DNA from: Egibacteraceae bacterium
GTDB taxonomy: Bacteria; Actinomycetota; Nitriliruptoria; Euzebyales; Egibacteraceae
Assembly (NCBI GenBank): GCA_030446775.1
Contig: JAUJMQ010000001.1
Coordinates: 142,497-206,496, forward strand
Direction: 5' to 3'
Length of the DNA stretch: 64,000 nucleotides
The notes beneath the pieces were generated by a model. The model was given only the letters and a program-made list of their open reading frames with translations, ran no database searches and was not told the origin of the DNA. Of this stretch, positions 41,957-50,991 are shown one piece after another (within the stretch, counting starts at the first letter, position 1; the number at the start of each line of letters is the position of its first letter). Both the position numbers and the translations under genes were made by a program.

Positions 41957-43132
41957 TCACGGCTCCCCGTCCGGGGCAACCGGCCGGACCGGCTCCCAGG
42001 CGCCGGAGTCAAACGAGCGCTCCATGGCGGCGAGGACCTCGGCCATCGCCCGGGCCTCGGCGACGCCCGGCTGGCGCTGGCGGCCGTCGGCGACCGAGGC
42101 GAGGAAGCCGTGCGCCTCGACGACCTTGAGGTCGTCATAGCCCATCCCGATGCCCATCGACGGCTGGAAGCGGGCGAAGTCACCGTGCCCGGGGCCGGCG
42201 AAGACGGTCGCGTAGCCGCTGCCCAGCGGGCCGCCCGGCAGTGACAGCCGCAGCTCGTTGAGCCGCTGGAAGTCCCACGCCAGCGCGCCGCGCGACCCGT
42301 GGACCTCGACGCTGTAGCGGGCGTGCGGCCCGACCGCCACGCGGCTGGCCTCCAGCGTCCCACGGGCGCCGCCGACGAAGCGCACGAGCGCGGCGGTGTA
42401 GTCCTCGTTCTCCACCGGCGCGGCCTCGCCGCCCTCGACGACGGCGAAGTGCGTCGCCCCCATGGGGATGCGGGGGCGCTCGGCGATGAACGTCGCCCCC
42501 TGGGCGGTCACCGTCTCGACGGGGCCCACGAGGCAGGCGACGAGATCGACGGCGTGGGACATGAGGTCGCCGAGCACCCCCATCCCCCCCATCGCGCGGG
42601 TGAAGCGCCACGTCAGGCCGCCGCCGGGGCTGCTCGCGTAGTCGGCCAGGAACGTGGAGCGCACCGACGTGATGTCGCCGAGCTCGCCCGCGGCGATGAG
42701 CTCGCGCGCGTGGACGATGGCGGGTGCGTGGCGGTAGTTGAAGCCCACGGTCGTGACGATGCCAGCCGCCTCCGCGGCCGCCGCGATGGCGGCGGTCTCC
42801 GACGGTCCGCGCCCCAGCGGTTTCTCGCCCCAGAACGGCTTGCCGGCCGCCGCCGAGGCCAGAGCCATCTCGCGGTGGAGGTGGTTGGGTGCGGTGATGC
42901 TGACGACGTCCACGCCGGGGTCGGCGACAACGTCGCGCCAGTCGGTCGTGAACCGCTCGTAGCCGAGCGCGCCGGTGGCGGTGGCGGCACGGTCTGCGAC
43001 CTCGTCCGCGGCGACGACGAACCGGGGCCGCACCGCGAGGTCGGGGTAGTGGTCGCGCACCCGCCGGTAGGACGTGGTGTGCAGCCGACCCATCCACCCG
43101 ACGCCGAGCAGGCCCACCCCGACCGTCCTCAC
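41957..43132 (-). CDS. Gfo/Idh/MocA family oxidoreductase (second inositol-locus dehydrogenase)
   Basis: The 391-residue protein starts at a GTG (VRTVGVGLLGVGWMGRLHTT SY) and has the catalytic EKP motif in PFWGEKPLGRGPSETAAI, then VGFNYRHAPAIVHARELIAA, GGMGVLGDLMSHAVDLVACL and HFAVVEGGEAAPVENEDYTA AL. It is longer and distinct from the iolG-like protein at 33123. In inositol loci such extra paralogues act on scyllo-inositol or inositol methyl ethers; which one applies here is unknown. It is 75 bp after iolD in the same operon. Confidence 0.85.
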   Translation of the reverse strand: MRTVGVGLLGVGWMGRLHTTSYRRVRDHYPDLAVRPRFVVAADEVADRAATATGALGYERFTTDWRDVVADPGVDVVSITAPNHLHREMALASAAAGKPFWGEKPLGRGPSETAAIAAAAEAAGIVTTVGFNYRHAPAIVHARELIAAGELGDITSVRSTFLADYASSPGGGLTWRFTRAMGGMGVLGDLMSHAVDLVACLVGPVETVTAQGATFIAERPRIPMGATHFAVVEGGEAAPVENEDYTAALVRFVGGARGTLEASRVAVGPHARYSVEVHGSRGALAWDFQRLNELRLSLPGGPLGSGYATVFAGPGHGDFARFQPSMGIGMGYDDLKVVEAHGFLASVADGRQRQPGVAEARAMAEVLAAMERSFDSGAWEPVRPVAPDGEP

Positions 43133-43207
43133 GGCACGACCGCGAGAGTCTGCCGGACGGTGAGCGGCAGCCACCGCGCAGCCGCGGCGCCGGCGGCCGG
43201 TCCCACG

Positions 43208-45109
43208 TCAGCCGCGCCGGCCGCCGTAGTGCAGGCGCTGCAACCGCTGCCTGTCGGCCTCGTACTCCGCTCGCCGCTTGCGCACCTTCGGGTCGCCGGA
43301 CACCTCCGACGGTGCGACGTCCCACCACACCCCCGATCCGGGCAGGTCCCGGTGCGGCTCGGTCGCGACGACGATGACGCAGGCCCCCTCCTCGTCGCGG
43401 GCCTTGTCCAGCGCCGACCGCAACGACTCGGGGGTGTCCGCGCGCAGCGCGACGGCGCCGAACCCGGCGGCGGTGGCGGCCAGGTCGAGCTCGAGATAGT
43501 CGCCCTCGAGGCGGTCCGAGGCGGCGTCGCGGGCGCGGAACTCGTTGCCGAACGGCGTGCCGGCCCGGAACATCTGCAGCCGGCGGATGCACTGGAAGCC
43601 GTGGTTCTCCGAGATCACCACGGTGATCTTCAGCCCCTCCTGGAGCGCGGTGACCAGCTCCGTGGGCTGCATGAGGTAGGTGCCGTCGCCGATGAGAACG
43701 TAGACCTCGCCGTCGGGCTGGGCCATGCGCACGCCGATGCCGGCCGGCAGCTCGTAGCCCATGCACGAGTAGCCGAACTCGATGTGCGCCTTGCGCCCGC
43801 CGCCGGCGTCCCAGACCTTGAGCAGGTCACCGGGTGCCCCACCGGCGGCGGCGATGACGGTGTCGCCGTCGCGGGCGGCGTCGTTGAGCACGCCGATGAG
43901 CTGGCCCTGGCTCATCCGCTCGCCGGGGACCTGCTCGAACGCCTGCGCGCGGACCTCCAGCCACTCGCTCCTGCCCCGCCCGACCTCCTCGGCGTAGTCG
44001 CCGCGCGGTGCGACCCCCGCGTCGGCGGCGGGGTCGCGCAGCGCTCGCAGCGCCTCCCGGGCGTCGGCGACGACGGGGACCCCGCCCTGCTTGGCGGCGT
44101 CCCTGGCGGTGACGTTGACGTTGACGAACCGGACGTCGGGGTGCTCGAACAGCGACTGCGAGCCCGTGGCGAAGTCGGTCAGGCGGGTGCCGACGCAGAT
44201 CACGAGGTCGGCGGCGCGAACCACCGCGTTACCGGCGGGGGTGCCCTCCAGGCCCAGCCCGCCCAGCGCCCGCCAGCTGTCGGTGGGCATCACGCCCTTG
44301 CCGGCGAACGTCTCGACGACGGGGATCCCCGCGGCCTCCGCGAGGGCGGCGAGCTCCGCCTCGGCCTCGGCGTAGACGACGCCGCCGCCGGCGACCAGGA
44401 CGGGGCGCTCGGCGTCGCGCAGCAGGGCGACCGCCTCGGCGATGCGTGCGGGGTCCGGCTGCGGGCGCTCGACGCGCCAGGTCTGCTCGGCCAGAAAGCT
44501 CGCCGGCCAGTCGAAGGCGTGCGCCTGGACGTCCTGCGGCAGCGCGATCGTCACCGTGCCGGCCTCGACGGGGCTCGTGAGCACCCGCATGGCCTCGGGC
44601 AGCGCGACGAGCAGCTGCTCGGGACGGGTGATGCGGTCGAAGTAGCGGCTGACCGGGCGGAAGCAGTCGTTGACGCTGGCGTCGCCTTCCAGCGGGTGCT
44701 CGAGCTGCTGGAGGACCGGTCCCTGGTGGCGGGTGGCGTAGACGTCGGAGGGCAACAGCAGCACCGGCAGGCGGTTGATCGTCGCCAGCGCCGCCCCGGT
44801 GATCATGTTCGTCGAGCCGGGGCCGATCGAGGCGGAGCAGGCCATCGTCGCCAGCCGGCGGTTGGCCTTGGCGAAGGCGGTGGCGGCGTGAACCATCGAC
44901 TGCTCGTTGCGGCCCTGGTAGTAGGTCAGGTCGCGGCCGTGCTCCTCCAGCGCCTGGCCCATCCCGGCCACGTTGCCGTGACCGAAGATCCCCCACATGC
45001 CTGGGATGAGCCGGCGGCGGCGCCCGTCGCGCTCGCTGTGCTGCACGCTGAGGTAGCGCACGATGGCCTGGGCGGTCGTGAGCCGGACCGTGGCGCGGCT
45101 GTCGGTCAT
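43208..45109 (-). CDS. iolD: 3D-(3,5/4)-trihydroxycyclohexane-1,2-dione hydrolase
   Basis: The 633-residue ThDP enzyme matches IolD throughout: TTAQAIVRYLSVQHSERDGR RRRLIPGMWGIFGHGNVAGM GQAL, YYQGRNEQSMVHAATAFAKA (catalytic Glu), ACSASIGPGSTNMITGAALA, FGYSCMGYELPAGIGVRMAQ and VLIGDGTYLMQPTEL (ThDP-binding GDG...N region). It opens the ring of the dione to give 5-deoxy-glucuronate, feeding IolB. CAGGAGCAGCG precedes the ATG at 45109. It leads the left-reading operon from the promoter at 45209-45253. Confidence 0.94.
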   Translation of the reverse strand: MTDSRATVRLTTAQAIVRYLSVQHSERDGRRRRLIPGMWGIFGHGNVAGMGQALEEHGRDLTYYQGRNEQSMVHAATAFAKANRRLATMACSASIGPGSTNMITGAALATINRLPVLLLPSDVYATRHQGPVLQQLEHPLEGDASVNDCFRPVSRYFDRITRPEQLLVALPEAMRVLTSPVEAGTVTIALPQDVQAHAFDWPASFLAEQTWRVERPQPDPARIAEAVALLRDAERPVLVAGGGVVYAEAEAELAALAEAAGIPVVETFAGKGVMPTDSWRALGGLGLEGTPAGNAVVRAADLVICVGTRLTDFATGSQSLFEHPDVRFVNVNVTARDAAKQGGVPVVADAREALRALRDPAADAGVAPRGDYAEEVGRGRSEWLEVRAQAFEQVPGERMSQGQLIGVLNDAARDGDTVIAAAGGAPGDLLKVWDAGGGRKAHIEFGYSCMGYELPAGIGVRMAQPDGEVYVLIGDGTYLMQPTELVTALQEGLKITVVISENHGFQCIRRLQMFRAGTPFGNEFRARDAASDRLEGDYLELDLAATAAGFGAVALRADTPESLRSALDKARDEEGACVIVVATEPHRDLPGSGVWWDVAPSEVSGDPKVRKRRAEYEADRQRLQRLHYGGRRG

Positions 45110-45208
45110 CGCTGCTCCTGATGCTGGTCGCCGTCGCGCCGGCCGGGGCCGCGTCTGTCCTGCATGCGGCTCGCCGATCCTCGCTCCGCGCGGCGTTCGA
45201 ACGGCCAC

Positions 45209-45253
45209 TTGGAACGCTCCAACACGCTAGGAGGGTTGCCGCCGCCCTGTCAA
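45209..45253 (-). promoter_or_regulatory. Promoter and LacI-type operator of the iolD operon
   Basis: On the minus strand TTGACA (45253-45248), an 18-base spacer and TAGCGT (45229-45224) are followed directly by TTGGAGCGTTCCAA (45222-45209). The arrangement and spacing copy the promoter at 32995-33048, and the operator core is the same sequence. Repressor binding would block promoter escape. Confidence 0.75.
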
Positions 45254-45344
45254 CGGCACCGGCCACGGCACCGCGCCCGGGCGGGAGGCGGCCAGCGCGT
45301 GCAAGATGGCTGCCCGACCCCACCCGCACAGGCAGGCCCGACAG

Positions 45345-46595
45345 ATGACCGCGGACCGCCCGCTCAGCGCCCGACCCGTCCGCCGCGACGGGCGCCGCGG
45401 CTGCGACGGACGCGGCAGGCGGGTGACGGGCCTGGTCGCGCTCGTCGCCGTGCTCGCGACCGCGTGCGCGTCGGGACCGGGTCCTGCGGCCACGACGGGA
45501 CGTCAGGCTCCTGCGCCCCGCGGCGTCACCCAGGTGCAGGCCAGCCCGGAGGACGTGGCGATCTCGGCGCTCGACGACCCGGCCGCCGACGGGCTTCCCA
45601 AGCCGCTGATCGACCCGGCTGAGATCCTCAGCGGCGGGCCGCCGCCGGACGGCATCCCGTCGATCGACGATCCCAGGTTCCTGCACACCGACGAGGTTGA
45701 CTTCCTCGACGACCGCGAGCCCGTCCTTGCCCTGACGATCGGCGAGGACGCCCGGGCCTATCCGGTGCAGGTGGTCATCTGGCACGAGATCGTCAACGAC
45801 ACTGTCGGCGGCGTCCCCGTGGCGGTGACCTACTGCCCGCTGTGCAACTCGGCGGTGGCCTACGACCGCCGCAGCGGCGGGCGGGTGCTGGAGTTCGGCA
45901 CCTCCGGGTCGCTGTACCGCTCTGCCCTGGTGATGTACGACCGCCAGACCGAGTCGCTGTGGAGCCACTTCACCGGGCAGGCCGTGGCGGGGACGCTGAC
46001 CGGCGACACGCTGCGGACGTTCCCGGTGTCGACGGTCGCCTGGGGCGACTGGCGGGCGGCGAACCCCGACGGCCTGGTGCTCAGCCGGGAGACCGGCTTC
46101 CGGCGCGACTACGCCAGCAACCCCTATCCCGGCTACGACGAGCCGAGCTCCCGGCCGTTTCTGTTCCAGGGCGAGATCGACCCCCGGTTGGAGAACAAGA
46201 GCAGGGTGGTCGGCTTGGCCGGTGAGGACGACGCCGTCGCCGTCGTCCACGAGGCGTTGACCGAGCGGCGCGTGATCGCGGTGCAGCTGTCGGGACGGCC
46301 GCTGGTGGTGTGGCTCAAGCCGGGCACGGCCTCGGCGCTGGACGCGGGATCGGTCGCCGGTGGACGGGACGTCGGCGCGACGGGGGTCTTCGTCCCGACG
46401 GCGGGCGGTCGCCGTCTGCGCTTCACACCCGCCGGTGACCACTTCGTCGACGAGCAGACCAACACGACCTGGGATGTCCTCGGCCGCGCGGTCGCCGGCC
46501 CGCTGAAGGGCGAGCGGCTGGAACCGGTCGAGCACGTGGACACCTTCTGGTTCGCCTGGGCGGCGTTCGAACCCGAGACGCGCATCGTCGAGTAA
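45345..46595 (+). CDS. DUF3179-domain lipoprotein
   Basis: About 416 residues with an N-terminal RRVTGLVALVAVLATACASG (lipobox ATAC), then the DUF3179 core: PSIDDPRFLHTDEVDFLDDR EPVLALTIGEDARAYPVQVV IWHEIVNDTVGGVPVAVTYC PLCNSAVAYDR, SGSLYRSALVMYDRQTESLW SHFTGQAVAG and DTFWFAWAAF. The conserved CPLCNS cysteines and His suggest a metal or redox site, but the function of the family is unknown. A start at 45306 is also open; 45345 is preferred because it places the signal near the N-terminus. Probably anchored outside the membrane. Confidence 0.85.
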   Translation: MTADRPLSARPVRRDGRRGCDGRGRRVTGLVALVAVLATACASGPGPAATTGRQAPAPRGVTQVQASPEDVAISALDDPAADGLPKPLIDPAEILSGGPPPDGIPSIDDPRFLHTDEVDFLDDREPVLALTIGEDARAYPVQVVIWHEIVNDTVGGVPVAVTYCPLCNSAVAYDRRSGGRVLEFGTSGSLYRSALVMYDRQTESLWSHFTGQAVAGTLTGDTLRTFPVSTVAWGDWRAANPDGLVLSRETGFRRDYASNPYPGYDEPSSRPFLFQGEIDPRLENKSRVVGLAGEDDAVAVVHEALTERRVIAVQLSGRPLVVWLKPGTASALDAGSVAGGRDVGATGVFVPTAGGRRLRFTPAGDHFVDEQTNTTWDVLGRAVAGPLKGERLEPVEHVDTFWFAWAAFEPETRIVE

Positions 46596-46718
46596 GCCCC
46601 CGGAGGCCCGGCGGCGAGCGGCTTCGGTCCCGGGGTGGCGCTGCGGGGTGGCGGGTATGGGCTGGGCGGCGGACCCGCGAACGGGCCGCCCGACCCCGCC
46701 GAGCAGGAAAGGACGGAT

Positions 46719-47807
46719 GTGCCACGCCAGACGAGCGGCGTCATCGCCGCCGCGAAGGGTGCGCCGGTGACCCTGGAACCCATCGTCGTCCCGGACCCGG
46801 GGACGGGCGAGGTGGTCGTGCGGGTGCAGGCCTGCGGCGTGTGCCACACCGACCTGCACTACCGGGAAGGGGCGATCAACGACGAGTTCCCGTTCCTGCT
46901 CGGCCACGAGGCCGCCGGGGTCGTCGCCGAGGTGGGCGACGCGGTCGACAATGTCGCACCGGGCGACTACGTCATCCTCGCGTGGCGGGCACCGTGCGGG
47001 ACGTGCCGCTCGTGTCGTGCCGGGCGGCCGTGGTACTGCTTCGACAGCCGCAACGCCGCCCAGCCGATGACCCTGGCGGACGGCACCCCGCTGTCCGCGG
47101 CCCTCGGGATCGGCGCGTTCTGCGAGTACACCCTCGTGCACGCCGGCCAGGCTGTGAAGGTGGACCCGGCCGCCCGCCCGGAGGCGGCGGGTCTGCTCGG
47201 CTGCGGCGTGATGGCCGGCTGGGGCGCCGCGGTCAACACCGCCGGCGTGCGCCGCGGCGACACCGTGGCGGTGTTCGGCTGCGGCGGCGTGGGCGACGCC
47301 GCGATCGCCGGAGCCACCATGGCGGGCGCCCGGACGGTCATCGCCGTCGACGTGGACGCGCGCAAGCTCGAATGGGCGCGCGGCTTCGGCGCGACCCACA
47401 CCATCGACGCGCGCGAGACCGACCCGGTCGACGCCATCCGCGCCCTGACCGACGGCTTCGGCGTCGACGTCGCGATCGAAGCGGTCGGCAGGCCCGAGAC
47501 CTACACCCAGGCGTTCCACGCCCGCGACCACGCCGGCACGCTCGTGCTCGTCGGCGTGCCGGACCCGTCGATGCGCGTGGACCTGCGCCTGCTCGACGTG
47601 TTCGGTCGCGGCGGGGCGCTGAAGTCCTCCTGGTACGGCGACTGCCTGCCCTCGCGCGACTTCCCCATGCTCGTCGACGCCTACCTGACCGGCCGCCTGG
47701 ACCTGGACCGCTTCGTCTCCGAGACGATCACCATCGACGACGTCGAGGCGGGCTTCGCCAAGATGCAGGCCGGCGACGTCCTGCGCTCGGTGGTCGTGCT
47801 GCCATGA
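46719..47807 (+). CDS. mscR: S-(hydroxymethyl)mycothiol dehydrogenase
   Basis: The 362-residue zinc alcohol dehydrogenase reads [32 protein letters not shown] (catalytic-zinc Cys and His), a structural-zinc block [20 protein letters not shown], and the NAD fold [16 protein letters not shown]. The [17 protein letters not shown] and GRPWYC stretches are characteristic of mycothiol-dependent formaldehyde dehydrogenase. A GTG follows GGAAAGGACG. The next gene is a metallo-beta-lactamase hydrolase, as in mycobacteria, where the pair oxidises the formaldehyde-mycothiol adduct and handles the thioester. Three 29-bp repeats separate them. Confidence 0.88.
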   Translation: MPRQTSGVIAAAKGAPVTLEPIVVPDPGTGEVVVRVQACGVCHTDLHYREGAINDEFPFLLGHEAAGVVAEVGDAVDNVAPGDYVILAWRAPCGTCRSCRAGRPWYCFDSRNAAQPMTLADGTPLSAALGIGAFCEYTLVHAGQAVKVDPAARPEAAGLLGCGVMAGWGAAVNTAGVRRGDTVAVFGCGGVGDAAIAGATMAGARTVIAVDVDARKLEWARGFGATHTIDARETDPVDAIRALTDGFGVDVAIEAVGRPETYTQAFHARDHAGTLVLVGVPDPSMRVDLRLLDVFGRGGALKSSWYGDCLPSRDFPMLVDAYLTGRLDLDRFVSETITIDDVEAGFAKMQAGDVLRSVVVLP

Positions 47808-47890
47808 GCCGCCCGGCGTTTGCGGTGCAGACATGAGCCGCCCGGCGCTCGAGGTGCAGACATGAGCCGCCCGGCGCTCGAGGTGCAGAC
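47804..47890 (-). repeat. Three tandem 29-bp repeats carrying an RBS and ATG
   Basis: Units start at 47804, 47833 and 47862. Each begins ATGAGCCGCCCGGCG and ends GAGGTGCAGAC (first unit slightly variant). The mscR stop lies in the first unit's ATGA, and the last unit's GAGGTGCAGAC is the ribosome-binding region of the hydrolase ATG at 47891, which itself starts ATGAGCCG. On the reverse strand the core matches the elements at 24567, 49598 and 56759. Confidence 0.85.
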
Positions 47891-48517
47891 ATGAGCCGGC
47901 GCATCGACCGCGTCGTCACGTCCGGGGTGTTCACCCTGGACGGGCAGTCGTTCGACGTGGACAACAACGTGTGGCTGGTGGGCGACGACGCCGAGGTCGT
48001 CGTCATCGACGCCGCCCACGACGCGGCCGCCATCGCCGACGCCCTCGGCGGGCGACGGGTGGCGATGATCGTGTGCACCCACGGGCACAACGACCACATC
48101 AACGCCGCGGTGGACCTCGCCGACCGCGTGGGCGCGCCGGTCGCCCTGCACCCCGCCGACCGGATGTTGTGGGACGCCGTCCACCCCGACCGCGCGCCCG
48201 ACATCGACCTGTCCGACGCCGGGTCGGTCCGGGCCGGCACCGGCGAGCTCGGCGTGCTCGCGACGCCGGGCCACTCCCCGGGCAGCGTGTGCCTGTACGA
48301 CGCCGCCGGCGCGCTGTTCTCCGGCGACACGCTGTTCGCCGGCGGGCCGGGAGCGACCGGCCGCTCGTACTCGGACTTCCCGACGATCATCGAATCGATC
48401 CGGGACCGGCTGTTGACGCTGCCACCGCACACCGCCGTGCACCCCGGTCACGGCGATGGCACGACCATCGGCGACGAGGCCCCGCACCTCGACGAGTGGA
48501 TCGCCCGCGGCTGCTGA
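47891..48517 (+). CDS. Metallo-beta-lactamase-fold hydrolase, partner of mscR
   Basis: The 208-residue protein has the MBL signature CTHGHNDHINAAVDLA (HxHxDH), TPGHSPGSVCLYD, LFSGDTLFAGGPGATGRSYS DFPTII (metal Asp) and HTAVHPGHGDGTTIGDE. GATGRS and PGHGDGT place it with glyoxalase-II-like hydrolases. Its conserved position after mscR suggests it hydrolyses S-formylmycothiol or a related thioester. The ribosome-binding site is donated by the tandem repeat immediately upstream. It converges with the nitrilase gene 12 bp away. Confidence 0.85.
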   Translation: MSRRIDRVVTSGVFTLDGQSFDVDNNVWLVGDDAEVVVIDAAHDAAAIADALGGRRVAMIVCTHGHNDHINAAVDLADRVGAPVALHPADRMLWDAVHPDRAPDIDLSDAGSVRAGTGELGVLATPGHSPGSVCLYDAAGALFSGDTLFAGGPGATGRSYSDFPTIIESIRDRLLTLPPHTAVHPGHGDGTTIGDEAPHLDEWIARGC

Positions 48518-48529
48518 CCGCCGGCGCGG

Positions 48530-49471
48530 TCAGTCGCTGAACTCGGCCGCGGCCAGGCGGCGGCGGTCCACGCTGACACGGAAGACGTCGGGTCTGGCGT
48601 AGTGGCCGGTGGGGTCGAAGTTGTGCCGCTCGCGGCGGACCTGCTCGGCGTCGACGTCGGCCACGACGAGCCGCTCGGTGTCGGTGACCGGCTCGACGAG
48701 CCACTCGCCGGTGGGAGCCGCGATCGCCGAGCCGCCGGTGTAGCCCAGCGGCGCCGGGTCGGCGAGCAGCTCGTCGCGCAGCGGAAAGTCGTCGGGCACG
48801 TCGTCCAGGCTCAGCAGCCCGCTCGCGGCCAGCGACCACACGCGGCCCTCGCGGGCGATGAAGCGCGTGATGTCACGGGTGAGCCAGGGCGAGCCCGGCC
48901 AGACCGCGACGTGGACGTCCTCCCCGCCGGCGTACAGCGCGTGGCGGGCCTGGGGCATCCAGTTCTCCCAGCAGTTCAACCCCCCGACGCGCAGGCCCCA
49001 GGCGGTCGGATGCACCCGCAACCCGTGACCGTCACCGGTGCCCCACACGAGCCGCTCTTCGTAGGTGGGCATCAGCTTGCGGTGGGCGCTGACCACCCCG
49101 CGGCCCGGGTCGATCGCGACGAGCGTGCAGTACACGGTCCCGCGGGCCGGGCCGGCGCCGCGCTCGGTGACGCCGAGGTAGGTGAAGACGCCGAGGTCGG
49201 CGGCCGCCTCGCGGACGGCGGACAGCTCCGGCCCGTCCAGCTCGACGGCGGCGTCGAGATAGGCGGCGTACGCGCGCTTCTGCCGGCGGTCCTCGAACGC
49301 CGCCCCGCCGGTGCGGGTCACCCAGAACGGGTAGCCGGACAGGAAGGTCTCGGGGAAGGCGAGCAGCTGCACCCCCTGGGCCGCGGCGTCGGTCAGCCAC
49401 GACAGCACCTTCTTCGTGGTCGCGGCCGGGTCGAGCCAGTGCGGATGCGCCTGGGCGGCGGCGATGCGCAT
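48530..49471 (-). CDS. Nitrilase-type carbon-nitrogen hydrolase
   Basis: The 313-residue protein starts MRIAAAQAHPHWLDPAATTK KVL after AAGGAGACG. The catalytic triad is visible: Glu in LLAFPETFLSGYPFW, Lys in AHRKLMPTYEERLVWG, and Cys in GGLNCWENWMPQARHALYAG. CWENxMP is the signature of the nitrilase/cyanide-hydratase branch rather than amidases. It would convert nitriles to carboxylic acids and ammonia, with its natural substrate unknown. The frame is open upstream to 49534, but similarity begins at the chosen ATG. Confidence 0.9.
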   Translation of the reverse strand: MRIAAAQAHPHWLDPAATTKKVLSWLTDAAAQGVQLLAFPETFLSGYPFWVTRTGGAAFEDRRQKRAYAAYLDAAVELDGPELSAVREAAADLGVFTYLGVTERGAGPARGTVYCTLVAIDPGRGVVSAHRKLMPTYEERLVWGTGDGHGLRVHPTAWGLRVGGLNCWENWMPQARHALYAGGEDVHVAVWPGSPWLTRDITRFIAREGRVWSLAASGLLSLDDVPDDFPLRDELLADPAPLGYTGGSAIAAPTGEWLVEPVTDTERLVVADVDAEQVRRERHNFDPTGHYARPDVFRVSVDRRRLAAAEFSD

Positions 49472-49597
49472 GAGCGTCTCCTTGTGCGGGCTGGGCGGTG
49501 AGGCGGGCGACCCGGTCGACGATACCGGCGCCACGGGCCGCCGGCTTCCTCATTCGCCTTTGGGCGCCACCGCGTCCGGGTATCGCTCGTCGCGCCT

Positions 49598-49717
49598 AGG
49601 ACGCACCTCAAACGCCGGGCGGCTTGTGTTCAACGACTCCCTTCGGGAGACAGGACCAGGACGCACCTCAAACGCCGGGCGGCTTGTGTTCAACGACTCC
49701 CTTCGGGAGACAGGACA
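49598..49717 (+). repeat. Two tandem 60-bp repeat units
   Basis: Units 49598-49657 and 49658-49717 are nearly identical (each AGGACGCACCTCAAACGCCG ... CTCCCTTCGGGAGACAGGAC). The CTCCC-TTC-GGGAG segment forms a hairpin. They lie between the nitrilase start and the aminotransferase start. A single inverted relative is at 24567-24620, and the first half matches the 29-bp repeats at 47804 and 56759. Confidence 0.85.
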
Positions 49718-49763
49718 AGCGCATCAGCGCAGGCCGGCCCGCCGACCCGGGAGTGCCGCTGTC

Positions 49764-50963
49764 ATGGACTCGCTCGCGCGACAACCGGACGAGGCCCAGG
49801 CGCAGCGGGCCTCTCCGGTCACCGCGGCCGCCTTGCCGTCCCAGCGCGACGCATTCGCGCTCCCCGACGACGTGACGTACCTGAACTGCGCCTACATGGC
49901 GCCCCAGCTCCGGGCGGTGACGGCTGCCGGCGTGGCGGCGGCCGCCCGCAAGGAGCGGCCGTGGTTGCTGCGCCCGGCCGAATTCTTCGACGATCTGGAG
50001 GCGCTGCGCGTGCTGTTCGCCGGCCTGGTCGGCGGCGACGCCGACGGGGTGGCCGTCATCCCGGCCGCGAGCTACGGGTTGAGCACCGCCGCGGCGAACC
50101 TCCGGCCGTCCGCCGGCGACCGGATCGTCGTGCTCGCCGAGCAGTACCCCTCCAACGTCTACCCGTGGCGTGACCTGGCCCGGCGCACCGGCGCGACCGT
50201 CACCACGGTCGCCAGGCCGGCCGACGGCGACTGGACCGCGGCGGTGCTCGCCTTGATCGACGAGCGGACCGCGGTCGTCGCCGTCCCCCACTGCCACTTC
50301 ATGGACGGGACGCGGGTCGACCTCGCGGCAGCGGGCACGGCAGCGCGCGCGGCCGGCGCGGCCCTGGTCGTCGACGCGACGCAGTCGCTGGGCGCCCTCC
50401 CGCTCGACGTCGCCGAGGTTCAGCCCGACTTTCTGGTCGCCGCCGGCTACAAGTGGCTGCTGGGGCCCTACAGCCTCGGCTTGTCCTGGACCGCGCCGCA
50501 GCACCGCCAGGGGACGCCGCTGGAGCACCACTGGGCCGGACGGCGTGGCAGCGAGGACTTCGCCAACCTCACCGCCTACACCGACGCGTTCCGGCCCGGA
50601 GCCCGCCGCTTCGACGTCGGTGAGGCGAGCAACTTCGTGCTCGTTCCCATGGCGCTGGCGGCACTGCGCACGTTGGCGCAGTGGTCGGTCGAGCGGGTCG
50701 CGGCAACGATCCGTCCGCTGACCGCGCTCGTCGCCGACGGTGCGGCCGCTCTCGGCCTGGTGTCTGCGCCGGCGTCGCGTCGCGCGGGTCACATCGTCGG
50801 CCTGCAGCTCCCGCCGGGCACCGTCGAGCCGGCGGTCGAGCGTCTGCGCGAGGCGCAGGTCCACGTGAGCCGGCGCGGCCAGACCCTGCGCGTGTCCCCG
50901 CACGTCTACAACACCCGCGACGACGTCGAGCGTCTCGTCGCCGCCCTCGGTTCTGTGCTGTGA
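49764..50963 (+). CDS. Class V aminotransferase (cysteine-desulfurase/isopenicillin-epimerase-like)
   Basis: The 399-residue PLP enzyme shows DDVTYLNCAYMAPQLRAVTA, AVIPAASYGLSTAAANL, VLAEQYPSNVYPWRDLARRT G, ALVVDATQSLGALPLDVAEV QPDFLVAAGYKWLLGPYSLG (PLP Lys in GYKWLLG) and RFDVGEASNFVLVPMALAAL. GYKWLLGP is typical of the isopenicillin-N-epimerase/kynureninase-like branch, not of true IscS, whose active-site Cys loop is not seen. Substrate is unknown. It is monocistronic; the tandem 60-bp repeats end 46 bp before it. Confidence 0.85.
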   Translation: MDSLARQPDEAQAQRASPVTAAALPSQRDAFALPDDVTYLNCAYMAPQLRAVTAAGVAAAARKERPWLLRPAEFFDDLEALRVLFAGLVGGDADGVAVIPAASYGLSTAAANLRPSAGDRIVVLAEQYPSNVYPWRDLARRTGATVTTVARPADGDWTAAVLALIDERTAVVAVPHCHFMDGTRVDLAAAGTAARAAGAALVVDATQSLGALPLDVAEVQPDFLVAAGYKWLLGPYSLGLSWTAPQHRQGTPLEHHWAGRRGSEDFANLTAYTDAFRPGARRFDVGEASNFVLVPMALAALRTLAQWSVERVAATIRPLTALVADGAAALGLVSAPASRRAGHIVGLQLPPGTVEPAVERLREAQVHVSRRGQTLRVSPHVYNTRDDVERLVAALGSVL

Positions 50964-50991
50964 GCGGCGAAGGGCACCTCCCCGGGCCGGG

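Noticed and set aside
44229-47834. Minus-strand open frame of 1201 codons, and similar long frames at 42299-45121 (+) and 34067-36469 (-)
   Set aside because: These are GC-skew shadows of strongly supported genes (iolD, DUF3179, mscR; iol genes; transporter operon). They are His/Arg/Gly-rich, have no family motifs and no ribosome-binding sites.
47804-47890. CRISPR array from three 29-bp direct repeats
   Set aside because: The copies are directly adjacent with no spacers, no cas genes are present, and the units overlap stop and start codons.
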